This document shows positions 1-4,732 of a stretch of DNA of 6,159 nucleotides, one piece after another. Where the stretch lies: contig LCEC01000055.1 of the NCBI GenBank assembly GCA_000997475.1, positions 1 through 6,159 of the forward strand, in the 5' to 3' direction. Source of the stretch: Parcubacteria group bacterium GW2011_GWB1_42_6. Its GTDB lineage: Bacteria; Patescibacteriota; Minisyncoccia; Portnoybacterales; GWB1-42-6. Position 1 is the stretch's first letter, and each line of letters starts with the position of its first letter. The translations under genes and the position numbers were made by a program. The notes beneath the pieces are model-generated. The model had not been told where the DNA came from and ran no database searches. It saw only the letters and a program-made list of their open reading frames with translations.

Positions 1-785
1 TCCAAAAAAACGGGGATCTGGGGGATCCGTTTCCTTTCAACGAGATCGTTCAGATAATAAATTATCTGCTGCGCCCGTTCCAGAGCAAAGCTGGGAATCA
101 TCAAAACCCCGCGCCGCGCCACCGCGTCCTCGACGGCGTTTTCTATCATATCTTTGCTTTCCAAAAGAGATTCGTGATTGCGATCCCCATAGGTTGATTC
201 AACAATAATATAATCCGCCTCTTTAATTTGATCCGGTTCGGGCAGAAGAGGCATGGCGGCGTTGCCCAAATCTCCGGAAAAAACGATTTTTTTGCCTTCG
301 GCTTCAATCTCCGCTATCGCCGATCCCAAAACATGGCCCGCGTCATAAAATTTAAAAGAAATTCCCCAAGCCAATTTTTTAACTTCGTGGTATTCGACCG
401 CTTCAAAGTGCCGCATTACCTGATCCATTTCATTGAATCCAAAAAGCGGCAAAATTCCGGCTTTGCGAGCCTTTTCTTCCAGAATCTTCACGCTGTCTTC
501 CAAAATCAATTTCGTAAAATCGCGGGTGGGTAAAGTGGAAAATATTTTTCCCTCAAAACCTTCTTTGATGAGTTTTGGCAAACGGCCGATATGATCGAGA
601 TGCGCGTGAGTCAAAATCACCCAATCGATTTCTTTGGGATTGAACAAAAACGGCTCGCGGTTTTTTTCTTCCACGCCTTCGCCTTGATATGCTCCGCAAT
701 CAACCAATATTTTTTTACCCTTTGTTTCCAAAAGATAGCAAGCGCCGGTCACCGTTCCGGCCCCGCCGCAGAATTTTAGAGTCAT
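1..785 (-). CDS. Beta-CASP metallo-beta-lactamase RNA nuclease, N-terminal part (cut by window edge)
   Basis: Reading down from ATG at 785-783 gives 261 open codons that run off position 1, so the C-terminus is missing. The protein starts MTLKFCGGAGTVTGACYLLE, the usual N-terminus of the beta-CASP/RMMBL family (YSH1/CPSF-type). Metal-binding motifs are in order: HAHLDHIG at residues 60-67, the histidine of DAGHVLGSA near 151, and SGDLGN at 170-175. The beta-CASP part begins with VESTYGDRNH near 195-204, whose Glu is motif A, followed by IPSFALERAQ. Members of this family are zinc-dependent cytoplasmic nucleases that process or degrade RNA. The RMMBL tail would lie beyond the window. No Shine-Dalgarno sequence precedes the start (GGCATTATAAA-ATG), but the start fits the family N-terminus exactly. 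The family is secure; the precise substrate is not. Confidence 0.92.
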   Translation of the reverse strand, partial: MTLKFCGGAGTVTGACYLLETKGKKILVDCGAYQGEGVEEKNREPFLFNPKEIDWVILTHAHLDHIGRLPKLIKEGFEGKIFSTLPTRDFTKLILEDSVKILEEKARKAGILPLFGFNEMDQVMRHFEAVEYHEVKKLAWGISFKFYDAGHVLGSAIAEIEAEGKKIVFSGDLGNAAMPLLPEPDQIKEADYIIVESTYGDRNHESLLESKDMIENAVEDAVARRGVLMIPSFALERAQQIIYYLNDLVERKRIPQIPVFL

Positions 786-838
786 TTTATAATGCCAATC
801 TGCAAATTTTATTCAAATGTTACGAATTCATTCGCATG

Positions 839-970
839 CTATTTGTGGCATTTGGATATCATTCGTTGATTGGGATTATATTTTATTTTGCATTTTTTAT
901 ATCTAAACACACTTGGCGTTCTATACGCCGTTTTACCTTTTCCGGCTCTGGCGCTGGAATATTTCTTCAT
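839..970 (-). CDS. Possible small, highly basic hypothetical protein (43 aa)
   Basis: The minus strand has an ATG at 970-968 and a TAG at 841-839. The 43-residue product begins MKKYSSARAGKGKTAYRTPS and contains 10 Lys, 4 Arg and no Asp or Glu. It has two cysteines, in YKKCKIKY and near the C-terminus (SKCHK). Such charge bias is typical of small ribosome- or nucleic-acid-associated proteins and is unlike a random AT-rich reading frame. A TATAAT lies at 995-990 on the same strand, which would give a leader of about 13 nt, but no good -35 box or ribosome binding site is visible. I do not recognise a family. It lies upstream of and codirectional with the beta-CASP gene. It could be a chance ORF. 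Confidence 0.4.
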   Translation of the reverse strand: MKKYSSARAGKGKTAYRTPSVFRYKKCKIKYNPNQRMISKCHK

Positions 971-989
971 AGCGCTGAATTAAGCTATA

Positions 990-995
990 ATTATA
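990..995 (-). promoter_or_regulatory. Candidate -10 box (TATAAT) on the minus strand
   Basis: TATAAT reads on the minus strand about 20 nt upstream of the small basic ORF. It sits in an AT-rich tract with overlapping plus-strand TATAAT copies at 986-991 and 992-997. TTGAAA at 1009-1004 is only 8 nt away, too close to act as its -35. This is the only plausible promoter seen for the minus-strand genes to the left, and the evidence is weak. Confidence 0.25.
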
Positions 996-1033
996 ATAGC
1001 ATTTTTCAATAAATGAGAGAAATTGCCTTAATA

Positions 1034-1062
1034 TTGACATTAATTTTATAAAGTGATATAAT
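1034..1062 (+). promoter_or_regulatory. Strong sigma70-type promoter for the zinc-ribbon gene
   Basis: TTGACA at 1034-1039, a 17-nt spacer and TATAAT at 1057-1062 match the housekeeping consensus at all twelve positions. TGA just before the -10 adds an extended -10 (TGn) element. Transcription should start near 1069 and give a leader of about 49 nt before the ATG at 1118. Confidence 0.85.
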
Positions 1063-1117
1063 TATAGATACCAAGATTGTTCTTTTGTTTCTCGCCTTTT
1101 TATCAAAGGAGTGGGAA

Positions 1118-1291
1118 ATGGCCAAGATCTGGAAAGGGAGAAGGTGCCGCACCTGCGGAGCAGCCATTCCCGAGAAAGAAGGAGTGGATGTCCCCTGCGG
1201 AAACTGCGGGAAGATGCCATTCGATCTTCCCGAAAATATTTTTGTTCAGGCTCCTCCGGAACAAAAACAGACAAATCAGTTCTTTATCTGA
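1118..1291 (+). CDS. Small zinc-ribbon protein (57 aa)
   Basis: ATG at 1118 follows a clear Shine-Dalgarno AAAGGAG (1105-1111) with a 6-nt gap, which decides the start over the in-frame upstream ATG at 1085. The product has a basic N-terminus (MAKIWKGRRC) and two Cys-x2-Cys knuckles, CRTC at 10-13 and CGNC at 27-30, which suit one bound zinc ion. A Pro/Gln-rich tail follows. It is probably a single zinc-ribbon domain that binds nucleic acid or protein, but no specific family is recognised. It is a single-gene transcript with a consensus promoter and a strong terminator. Of the starts in this window only this one has a textbook ribosome binding site, and the gene is richer in G+C than its flanks. 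Both suggest high expression. Confidence 0.8.
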   Translation: MAKIWKGRRCRTCGAAIPEKEGVDVPCGNCGKMPFDLPENIFVQAPPEQKQTNQFFI

Positions 1292-1297
1292 TTTGTC
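1270..1297 (+). other. 10-bp hairpin spanning the stop codon of the zinc-ribbon gene
   Basis: GACAAATCAG (1270-1279) and CTGATTTGTC (1288-1297) are perfect inverted repeats around an 8-nt loop. The TGA stop (1289-1291) lies in the 3' arm. No U-tract follows, so it is not itself an intrinsic terminator. It could protect the mRNA 3' end or affect termination of translation. Confidence 0.6.
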
Positions 1298-1311
1298 GAA
1301 ATATATAATAA

Positions 1312-1346
1312 AACCCCCGACGATTTTTGCCGGGGGTTCTTTTTTT
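1312..1346 (+). terminator. Intrinsic terminator of the zinc-ribbon gene, probably bidirectional
   Basis: AACCCCCG (1312-1319) pairs perfectly with CGGGGGTT (1331-1338) around an 11-nt loop and is followed by seven T (1340-1346). On the opposite strand the same stem is followed by TTTTATTATATATTT, so it can also stop minus-strand transcription coming from the 6S-like RNA. Confidence 0.88.
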
Positions 1347-1351
1347 GCCTC

Positions 1352-1500
1352 AAAGCCAAGAAGTGCGATTCGAACGCGAGCCCTTTCTTAAAAAGACTGG
1401 GTGCTTGCGGGAAAAGGCAGTTTTTTTAATTAGGCCAGATCGGGGTATGAGCCCGACCGAGGATACCAACCCTCCGAACTCTCTTTAGCTTTTCGGCTTT
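1352..1500 (-). ncRNA. ssrS: Structured RNA, candidate 6S RNA (SsrS-like)
   Basis: On the minus strand the ends 1500-1490 and 1362-1352 pair in an 11-position helix with one mismatch. Next, GTTCGGA (1479-1473) pairs with TTCGAAT (1374-1368). This second helix uses two G-U pairs that work only on the minus strand. Near the middle is a 7-bp hairpin (arms 1458-1452 and 1444-1438). In the 3' half a hairpin, CCC..TCTT-TTT-AAGA..GGG, lies at about 1400-1380. This long irregular rod with a 3'-side bubble hairpin is the 6S plan. From memory, E. coli 6S carries the blocks GGTTGGT, CTCGGTC, GCCT and AAAACTGC in the same order as here. 6S RNA binds housekeeping RNA polymerase by mimicking an open promoter. 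The core is about 149 nt, shorter than the usual 180-200. A degenerate tRNA or another structured RNA remains possible. Confidence 0.5.
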
Positions 1501-1565
1501 TTGACGGTTGGTTTTTTCTTCCATTCTGGAAGGGAATAACACAACCTGATGAAAGTTCTAATTTC

Positions 1566-1594
1566 AGAATAACCCAAATCTCAAAATAACTCAA
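1566..1594 (-). promoter_or_regulatory. Candidate promoter for the 6S-like RNA
   Basis: On the minus strand TTGAGT (1594-1589), a 17-nt spacer and TATTCT (1571-1566) lie just past the Mur ligase stop codon and point at the structured RNA. The start would be near 1559, leaving a 5' extension of about 60 nt to be trimmed. A second, weaker set starts closer to the RNA: TTAGAA (1561-1556), 17 nt, TATTCC (1538-1533) preceded by TGT. Either would let the RNA be transcribed independently of the operon. Confidence 0.4.
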
Positions 1595-1596
1595 CA

Positions 1597-3060
1597 TTAA
1601 ATTATTTTCTTTAATTCCTCTCTCACCACATCCCGATCATCCCATTTTATCGCGCCGTTATTCAAAACCATCGTCTGTTCCGTCCCTTTGCCAAGAATCA
1701 AAACCGCGTCCCCTTCTTGCGCTAAAGATAAAGCCTTGGCAATCGCTTGGCGCCTGTCCAAAATTATTCGCGTTTTGTTTTTATCGCAGCCCGCCAAAAT
1801 ATCATCGGCGATTTTTAATCCGTCTTCGTCATAAGGATCTTCGTTGGCAATAATGGCAATATCCGAATTTTGCGAAGCGATTTTGCCAAGTTCGGGACGC
1901 TTCCATTTATCCCTGCCGCCGCCGGCCGAACCAAAAACAGAAATTATCCTACCTTTCTTCCTCCCCTCCTCAGTTGAGGAGGGGCTAGGGGAGGAAGTGT
2001 TTATTAAATTCCTAAACAACCCAAAAACTTTTTGAAAACTATCGGGCGTATGCGCCAAATCAACAACCACCGTGAAATTCTGCCCTTCTTTGATTAATTC
2101 CAGTCGGCCCGAAATCGATTCTATTTTCTCAAGCGCTTTTTTAGCCGTTTCCAAATTTATTCCTTGCGAAATCGCAATCCCAATCGCCGCCGCCGAGTTA
2201 TACACGTTGAATTCTCCAAGTAAATTGGTTTTAAAATTCACACTATTGATTTCGAACTCGCTGCCCAAAGCGGATAATCGAATGTTTGTCATTGCGAGCG
2301 AATCCGTTTCGGATGAGCGAAGCAATCCCGAATTATTACCGCCGCTGCACTCTTTTTGAATAAGCGTTTGGGACATATCACGGGATTGCTTCGTCGCAAG
2401 CTCCTCACAATGACAATTATTTTCAGACTTAAAATATCCGATTTTCCTCTCCACCGGATATTTCAAAAAATTTTCAACATTTTCATCATCCAGATTGTAA
2501 ACCCCAAATCCCCCTTTTTTGCGGCTCACAACTTCAAACAATTTTTCTTTGGCCGCGCGATAATTTTCAAAATTGCCGTGCGCTTCAATATGTTCCGGCG
2601 CCAAGTTGGTGAAAACCGCGCCCGAAAAATCGATGAATTTGTGGCGAAATTGATTGATGCCCTCGCTCGTCACTTCGATCAAAGCGTATTTGCAGCCGTT
2701 TTTAACCATTCGCGCCAGCATCTTTTGGATAAAAAACCGCCCGGGCATTGTCATGTGATACGGATTCATTTCTTCTTTTTTCCCGTCGTTTATTGTGAGC
2801 GAAGAAACCCAGCCAACTCCTCCCCCTCTTAAGTTAAGAGGGGGTTGGGGGGAGTTATTACCTAATTTTGTCGATAAATGCTCTTCCAGAATTTTTCCCG
2901 CCAGCATCACCACCGTGGATTTTCCTTTGGTGCCCGTCACCCCGATCACTTTAATTTTTCGAGAAGGAAAACCGTAAATCAACGCGCCCAAAAAAGAAAG
3001 TTTCCAGTGATAGATGCTCCAAATAAAACAGGGAATGAGTTTTTTGAGAATCTTTTTCAT
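1597..3060 (-). CDS. Mur ligase, MurE-like, without N-terminal domain and carrying repeat-encoded inserts
   Basis: ATP-dependent amide ligase of the Mur family, expected to add an amino acid to a UDP-MurNAc-peptide in the cytoplasm. A short hydrophobic lead (YHWKLSFLGALIYGFPSRK) replaces the UDP-binding domain of classical MurE. The ATP loop is GTKGKS (43-48). The central domain has EVTSEG (129-134) and FTNLAPEHIEAHGNFENY with AAKEKLF (to 175), where Lys171 aligns with the carbamylated lysine. LLGEFNVYNSAAA, then VVDLAHTPDS, VFGSAGGGRDKWKRPELG (375-392) and LGKGTEQ (456-462) complete the fold. The MurE specificity motif DNPR is EDPYDED here (407-413), so meso-diaminopimelate should not be assumed. 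Residues 69-82, 216-258 and 355-368 are encoded by palindromic repeats and lie between conserved blocks; without them the protein is about 415 residues. It is the last gene of the operon, has no visible Shine-Dalgarno sequence and follows a 60-bp repeat. Confidence 0.9.
   Translation of the reverse strand: MKKILKKLIPCFIWSIYHWKLSFLGALIYGFPSRKIKVIGVTGTKGKSTVVMLAGKILEEHLSTKLGNNSPQPPLNLRGGGVGWVSSLTINDGKKEEMNPYHMTMPGRFFIQKMLARMVKNGCKYALIEVTSEGINQFRHKFIDFSGAVFTNLAPEHIEAHGNFENYRAAKEKLFEVVSRKKGGFGVYNLDDENVENFLKYPVERKIGYFKSENNCHCEELATKQSRDMSQTLIQKECSGGNNSGLLRSSETDSLAMTNIRLSALGSEFEINSVNFKTNLLGEFNVYNSAAAIGIAISQGINLETAKKALEKIESISGRLELIKEGQNFTVVVDLAHTPDSFQKVFGLFRNLINTSSPSPSSTEEGRKKGRIISVFGSAGGGRDKWKRPELGKIASQNSDIAIIANEDPYDEDGLKIADDILAGCDKNKTRIILDRRQAIAKALSLAQEGDAVLILGKGTEQTMVLNNGAIKWDDRDVVREELKKII
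1957..1997. repeat. G/C-rich palindromic repeat, copy 1, inside the Mur ligase gene
   Basis: Inner arms CCCCTCCTCA (1963-1972) and TGAGGAGGGG (1975-1984) flank a 2-nt centre. Outer arms CTTCCTC (1957-1963) and GAGGAAG (1991-1997) extend the dyad. It is read in frame as SSPSPSSTEEGRKK, between the NLI helix and the conserved VFGSAGG strand. The two-arm architecture matches the copies at 2815-2856 and 3521-3554, although the bases differ. Confidence 0.75.
2288..2414. repeat. 127-bp inverted-repeat element (MITE-like, CHCEE type) inside the Mur ligase gene
   Basis: The element starts GTCATTGCGAG and ends with the inverted counterpart CTCACAATGAC. Each half contains GAAGCAATCCCG or its complement, and the halves flank a short unrelated centre. 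It encodes residues 216-258 with no stop or frameshift. The start NCHCEELATKQSRD and the end LLRSS-SLAMTN match a translation signature that I recall from dispersed repeats in many bacterial genomes. It sits between GYFKSEN and LSALGSEF, a linker region in Mur ligases. No clear target-site duplication is visible. It is non-autonomous, as no transposase is encoded. Confidence 0.85.
2815..2856. repeat. G/C-rich palindromic repeat, copy 2, inside the Mur ligase gene
   Basis: Perfect 11-bp inner arms CCCCCTCTTAA (2822-2832) and TTAAGAGGGGG (2834-2844) sit within outer arms AACTCC (2815-2820) and GGAGTT (2851-2856). On the coding strand it reads NSPQPPLNLRGGGV in frame (residues about 69-82), between the ATP-loop helix and the next strand. 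The 42-bp length is exactly 14 codons. Confidence 0.85.
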
Positions 3061-3069
3061 ACCAGTATT

Positions 3070-3129
3070 GTCATCCCCGCGAAAGCTCGCCTCGCTGAAG
3101 CTCCGGATTCCCGCCTCCGCGGGAATGAC
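3070..3129. repeat. 60-bp palindromic repeat between femX-like gene and Mur ligase
   Basis: GTCATCCCCGCG (3070-3081) and CGCGGGAATGAC (3118-3129) are near-perfect terminal inverted repeats around a GC-rich middle. This is the widespread dispersed repeat type whose translation reads VIPAKA...RLRGND. It fills most of the 84-bp gap between the two genes and ends 9 bp before the Mur ligase start codon. It therefore occupies the place where a ribosome binding site would be. Confidence 0.85.
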
Positions 3130-3144
3130 ATCTAAAAAAATATA

Positions 3145-4266
3145 TTACCTTTTTATTCTCTGCGCTAATTTATATATTCCATACCAGCCTTTTCTAATCG
3201 CCAAATCCCAAGCACCCATAAAATTCTTTTCTTCCCCTCCAAAACCTTTTTTGAATCGAGTGAATCCTTCCCAAGAAACTCGGCGTTTTTTATCAGTTGT
3301 GTTCTCATTTGTTATTCCCCAGAAATCATATTTCGCCATCCCCTGTTTTTTTGCTTCTTTAATCTGCTCCCATTGCAGCAAATGCGGCGCCATTAATGAT
3401 TTGAATTCCAAATCCGCCGCGCCGTGAAGATAGGTCGCCTGATTGCCAAAAAAAACAACGATATTGGCAGCAATGGTTTTGCCTTCATACTCGGCGGCAA
3501 ATAAAACAAATTCCGGATTGCTCCCCCTCTTAGATAAGAGGGGGTTAGGGGGAGTTATACAAATAGTTTTATCATTATTTGTTCGCATTTCCGTAGGTCG
3601 GCATAAAGTCTGCAGTTCCGCATAATAATACTCCTTGGCATGGCTTTTTATTCCTTGCCTCGCCGACATTTTGGCCATCAAAGAATAGAAGTCTTCAAAA
3701 TATTTTTCAAAATCCGCGTCGCCCGATTTTATCATTTTCACCGCGACATTTTTTTTCTCGGCCAGATGGATGTTGTATCGCCACTTGCCATGCATTTGAT
3801 TTAAAATTTCATCTTCCGTTTTTGAGATATCCAAAATCAAAGTTTGAGCCGGATTGATATCACGATCCAATTTTTTAAACCCTTCTTTTTTGAGCAAATT
3901 TTTTATCTCTTCGTTTTCTTCCCAAAACGGCTCAATTCTCAAAAATATCGCGCCGTTTTCTTTCGCTGCCATTTTTATTTCTTCCGTGATGTTTCGAATT
4001 TCGAGTTTCGAATTTCGAGTTTCCGCTATTGGCCCCACGGGGCAATACCAATATTTCTTGCCCAACGGCAAATTCATTTCGATGATCTGCATCGCCACGC
4101 CGAAGTCCCCCTTGAATTGGGGCGAAGGCGGGCCGCCGAATCCTAATCTAAAAATCTTTCTCCCAAGTTTTTTTTGAAACTCCCCCCACTCCCAAGATTG
4201 CAAAAAAGATCCCTGATTTTCGAGGATAAATTTATTCCAATTTTCTTTAGAATTCATTTCAGGCAT
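3145..4266 (-). CDS. FemAB/FemX-like peptidoglycan aminoacyltransferase with repeat-encoded inserts
   Basis: The 373-residue product matches the Fem transferase family (GNAT-like double domain). These cytoplasmic enzymes use aminoacyl-tRNA to attach a bridge amino acid to a peptidoglycan precursor. Family features are FLQSWEWGEFQKKLG (21-35), the run YWYCPVGPI (72-80), GKWRYNIHLAEKK (160-172), FVLFAAEYEGKTIAANIV, LLQWEQIKEAKKQG, YDFWGI and the C-terminal GFGG...GAWDL motif. Extra residues come from repeats: GGPPSPQFKGD near 44-54, RNSKLEIRN at 84-92 and about 28 residues between YYAELQTL and FVLFAAE that include PPNPLLSKRG (about 238-249). The core is about 320 residues, as usual for the family. 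The start lies 3 nt after the stop of the upstream gene and shows no Shine-Dalgarno; ATG at 4257 (Met4) is an alternative. The amino acid transferred cannot be told from sequence. Confidence 0.88.
   Translation of the reverse strand: MPEMNSKENWNKFILENQGSFLQSWEWGEFQKKLGRKIFRLGFGGPPSPQFKGDFGVAMQIIEMNLPLGKKYWYCPVGPIAETRNSKLEIRNITEEIKMAAKENGAIFLRIEPFWEENEEIKNLLKKEGFKKLDRDINPAQTLILDISKTEDEILNQMHGKWRYNIHLAEKKNVAVKMIKSGDADFEKYFEDFYSLMAKMSARQGIKSHAKEYYYAELQTLCRPTEMRTNNDKTICITPPNPLLSKRGSNPEFVLFAAEYEGKTIAANIVVFFGNQATYLHGAADLEFKSLMAPHLLQWEQIKEAKKQGMAKYDFWGITNENTTDKKRRVSWEGFTRFKKGFGGEEKNFMGAWDLAIRKGWYGIYKLAQRIKR
3521..3554. repeat. G/C-rich palindromic repeat, copy 3, inside the femX-like gene
   Basis: Inner arms CCCCCTCTTA (3523-3532) and TAAGAGGGGG (3535-3544) flank a 2-nt centre, with outer arms near CTCCC and GGGAG. 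The sequence is very close to the copy at 2815-2856 in the neighbouring gene. It reads TPPNPLLSKRGS in frame and lies in a loop between two conserved Fem blocks. Confidence 0.83.
3577..3618. repeat. Possible degenerate repeat remnant inside the femX-like gene
   Basis: The stretch containing GTTCGCATTTCCGTAGGTCG followed by GCATAAAGTCTGCAG lies beside palindromic copy 3 and encodes LCRPTEMRTN. Family members normally have only a short loop here, so it is extra sequence. GTCGGCA and the diverged TGCAG downstream suggest a decayed palindrome. The boundaries are uncertain. Confidence 0.4.
3992..4023. repeat. 14-bp tandem repeat inside the femX-like gene
   Basis: TTTCGAATTTCGAG occurs at 3992-4005 and again at 4006-4019, followed by a partial third unit TTTC. 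It encodes RNSKLEIRN (residues 84-92) between PVGPIAET and the following helix. The 14-bp unit is not a multiple of three, so the reading frame is kept only because of the total inserted length. Confidence 0.75.
4104..4138. repeat. Possible repeat-derived insert (PPSPQFKGDFG type) in the femX-like gene
   Basis: The coding strand reads GGPPSPQFKGDFG at residues 44-56, from CCCCCTTGAATTGGGG and its G-rich flank. The peptide resembles the translation of a known dispersed repeat (PPSPLFKGD-like). It interrupts the first beta-strand pair of the Fem fold between IFRLGF and VAMQII. The dyad is weaker than in the other copies. Confidence 0.5.
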
Positions 4267-4269
4267 AGG

Positions 4270-4683
4270 TTATTTTATTTTTGACAAATCTCCATTCAAA
4301 ATTACGGGCTTAATCGCCTCAATTTCGGTTTTGTAAAAAGGAATTTCCGGAATCGGGTTGAGTAAAAATACTTTCTGATTCAAAACGTGAGCAAAACCAA
4401 TTTCCATCAAAGTATTGCCGCCAATGTAGTTTTTAATTCCATTTTTATCAAAATTCAAGACCAAAACAGCATCAGCCCCTTGCATCGCCCTCCAAAATTC
4501 CCGAATCGCGTCCATATTATTCTTTTGATAAAGCTTGATTATCTCCTTTTCTTCATCAGTCTTACCAACAAAATAAGGGGCAAACTTACTCATAAATGCT
4601 TGGTGGCCCATTCCCTCTAATCGTTCACAGATTTCCATCATGCGTTCAGTGAATTGCATACTTCCAGCCACACCGATTTTCAT
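4270..4683 (-). CDS. Nucleoside 2-deoxyribosyltransferase-like protein
   Basis: The 137-residue protein has the Rossmann-like plan of the nucleoside 2-deoxyribosyltransferase/DNA-glycosidase-related family. The N-terminal strand and loop MKIGVAGSMQF (1-11) are followed by a helix and GHQAFMSKFAPY. The central block is MQGADAVLVLNFDKNG (67-82) with Asp71 and Asn77. Then comes IGGNTLMEIGFAHVLNQKVFLLN (87-109), in which Glu94 occupies the place of the catalytic glutamate. The real substrate is unknown, and short proteins of this kind are often annotated only by fold. It is the first gene of the minus-strand operon, 3 nt upstream of the femX-like gene. The start has no Shine-Dalgarno but has a -10 box 6 nt before ATG, which suggests leaderless translation. 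Confidence 0.7.
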   Translation of the reverse strand: MKIGVAGSMQFTERMMEICERLEGMGHQAFMSKFAPYFVGKTDEEKEIIKLYQKNNMDAIREFWRAMQGADAVLVLNFDKNGIKNYIGGNTLMEIGFAHVLNQKVFLLNPIPEIPFYKTEIEAIKPVILNGDLSKIK

Positions 4684-4689
4684 ATCTCA

Positions 4690-4698
4690 ATCATAACA
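4690..4698 (-). promoter_or_regulatory. Extended -10 promoter of the minus-strand operon, leaderless start
   Basis: On the minus strand TGT-TATGAT (4698-4690) is an extended -10 element. It is followed by exactly six bases and the ATG at 4683, so transcription would start at or next to the start codon. No convincing -35 is present at 17 nt, as expected for TGn promoters. It would drive the transferase-femX-Mur ligase operon. Confidence 0.55.
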
Positions 4699-4723
4699 AA
4701 AACAATCTTCGCCAAGTCTCTTT

Positions 4724-4732
4724 TGATATGCT
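4724..4732 (+). promoter_or_regulatory. Extended -10 promoter of maf, leaderless start
   Basis: TGA-TATGCT (4724-4732) is followed by exactly six bases (ATAGCC) and the maf ATG at 4739. This is the same arrangement as on the opposite strand at 4690-4698, so the 55-bp gap holds a back-to-back pair of apparently leaderless promoters. No -35 box and no ribosome binding site are visible. Confidence 0.5.

Noticed and set aside
915..934. Small hairpin GGCGT-TCTAT-ACGCC followed by TTTT as a terminator
   Set aside because: The stem is only five base pairs, the T-tract is short and interrupted, and no plus-strand gene ends upstream.
228..1012. Plus-strand ORFs at 228-533, 591-779 and 689-1012
   Set aside because: The first two lie entirely, and the third partly, antisense to the beta-CASP gene, whose motifs are intact. 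No ribosome binding site or family signal is seen.
1352..1487. tRNA-Met-like gene on the minus strand (7-nt loop CTCATAC on a 5-bp stem, GTTGGTAT D-loop-like, GTTCGAATC T-loop-like)
   Set aside because: The T-stem pairs at only three positions, no CCA end or proper 7-bp acceptor is found in register, and about 60 nt separate the anticodon stem from the T-loop. The pairing of the ends fits a 6S-like rod better.
1507..1531. Terminator on the plus strand at the CTTCC hairpin near 1518-1532
   Set aside because: The T-run precedes the hairpin rather than following it, and on the minus strand A follows the stem, so it does not fit an intrinsic terminator in either direction.
1340..1559. tmRNA on the minus strand
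   Set aside because: It lacks the usual 5' GGGG..CGAC start, a tag reading frame and a GG-CC acceptor with CCA, and it is short for the family.
1844..2832. Plus-strand ORFs at 1844-2035, 2072-2359 and 2356-2832
   Set aside because: They lie antisense to the Mur ligase, whose motifs are complete. Their Phe-rich products and lack of family motifs mark them as shadows.
3844..4177. Overlapping plus-strand ORFs antisense to the femX-like gene
   Set aside because: They are Phe/Ser-rich translations of Lys/Glu-rich codons on the other strand, with no start signals.
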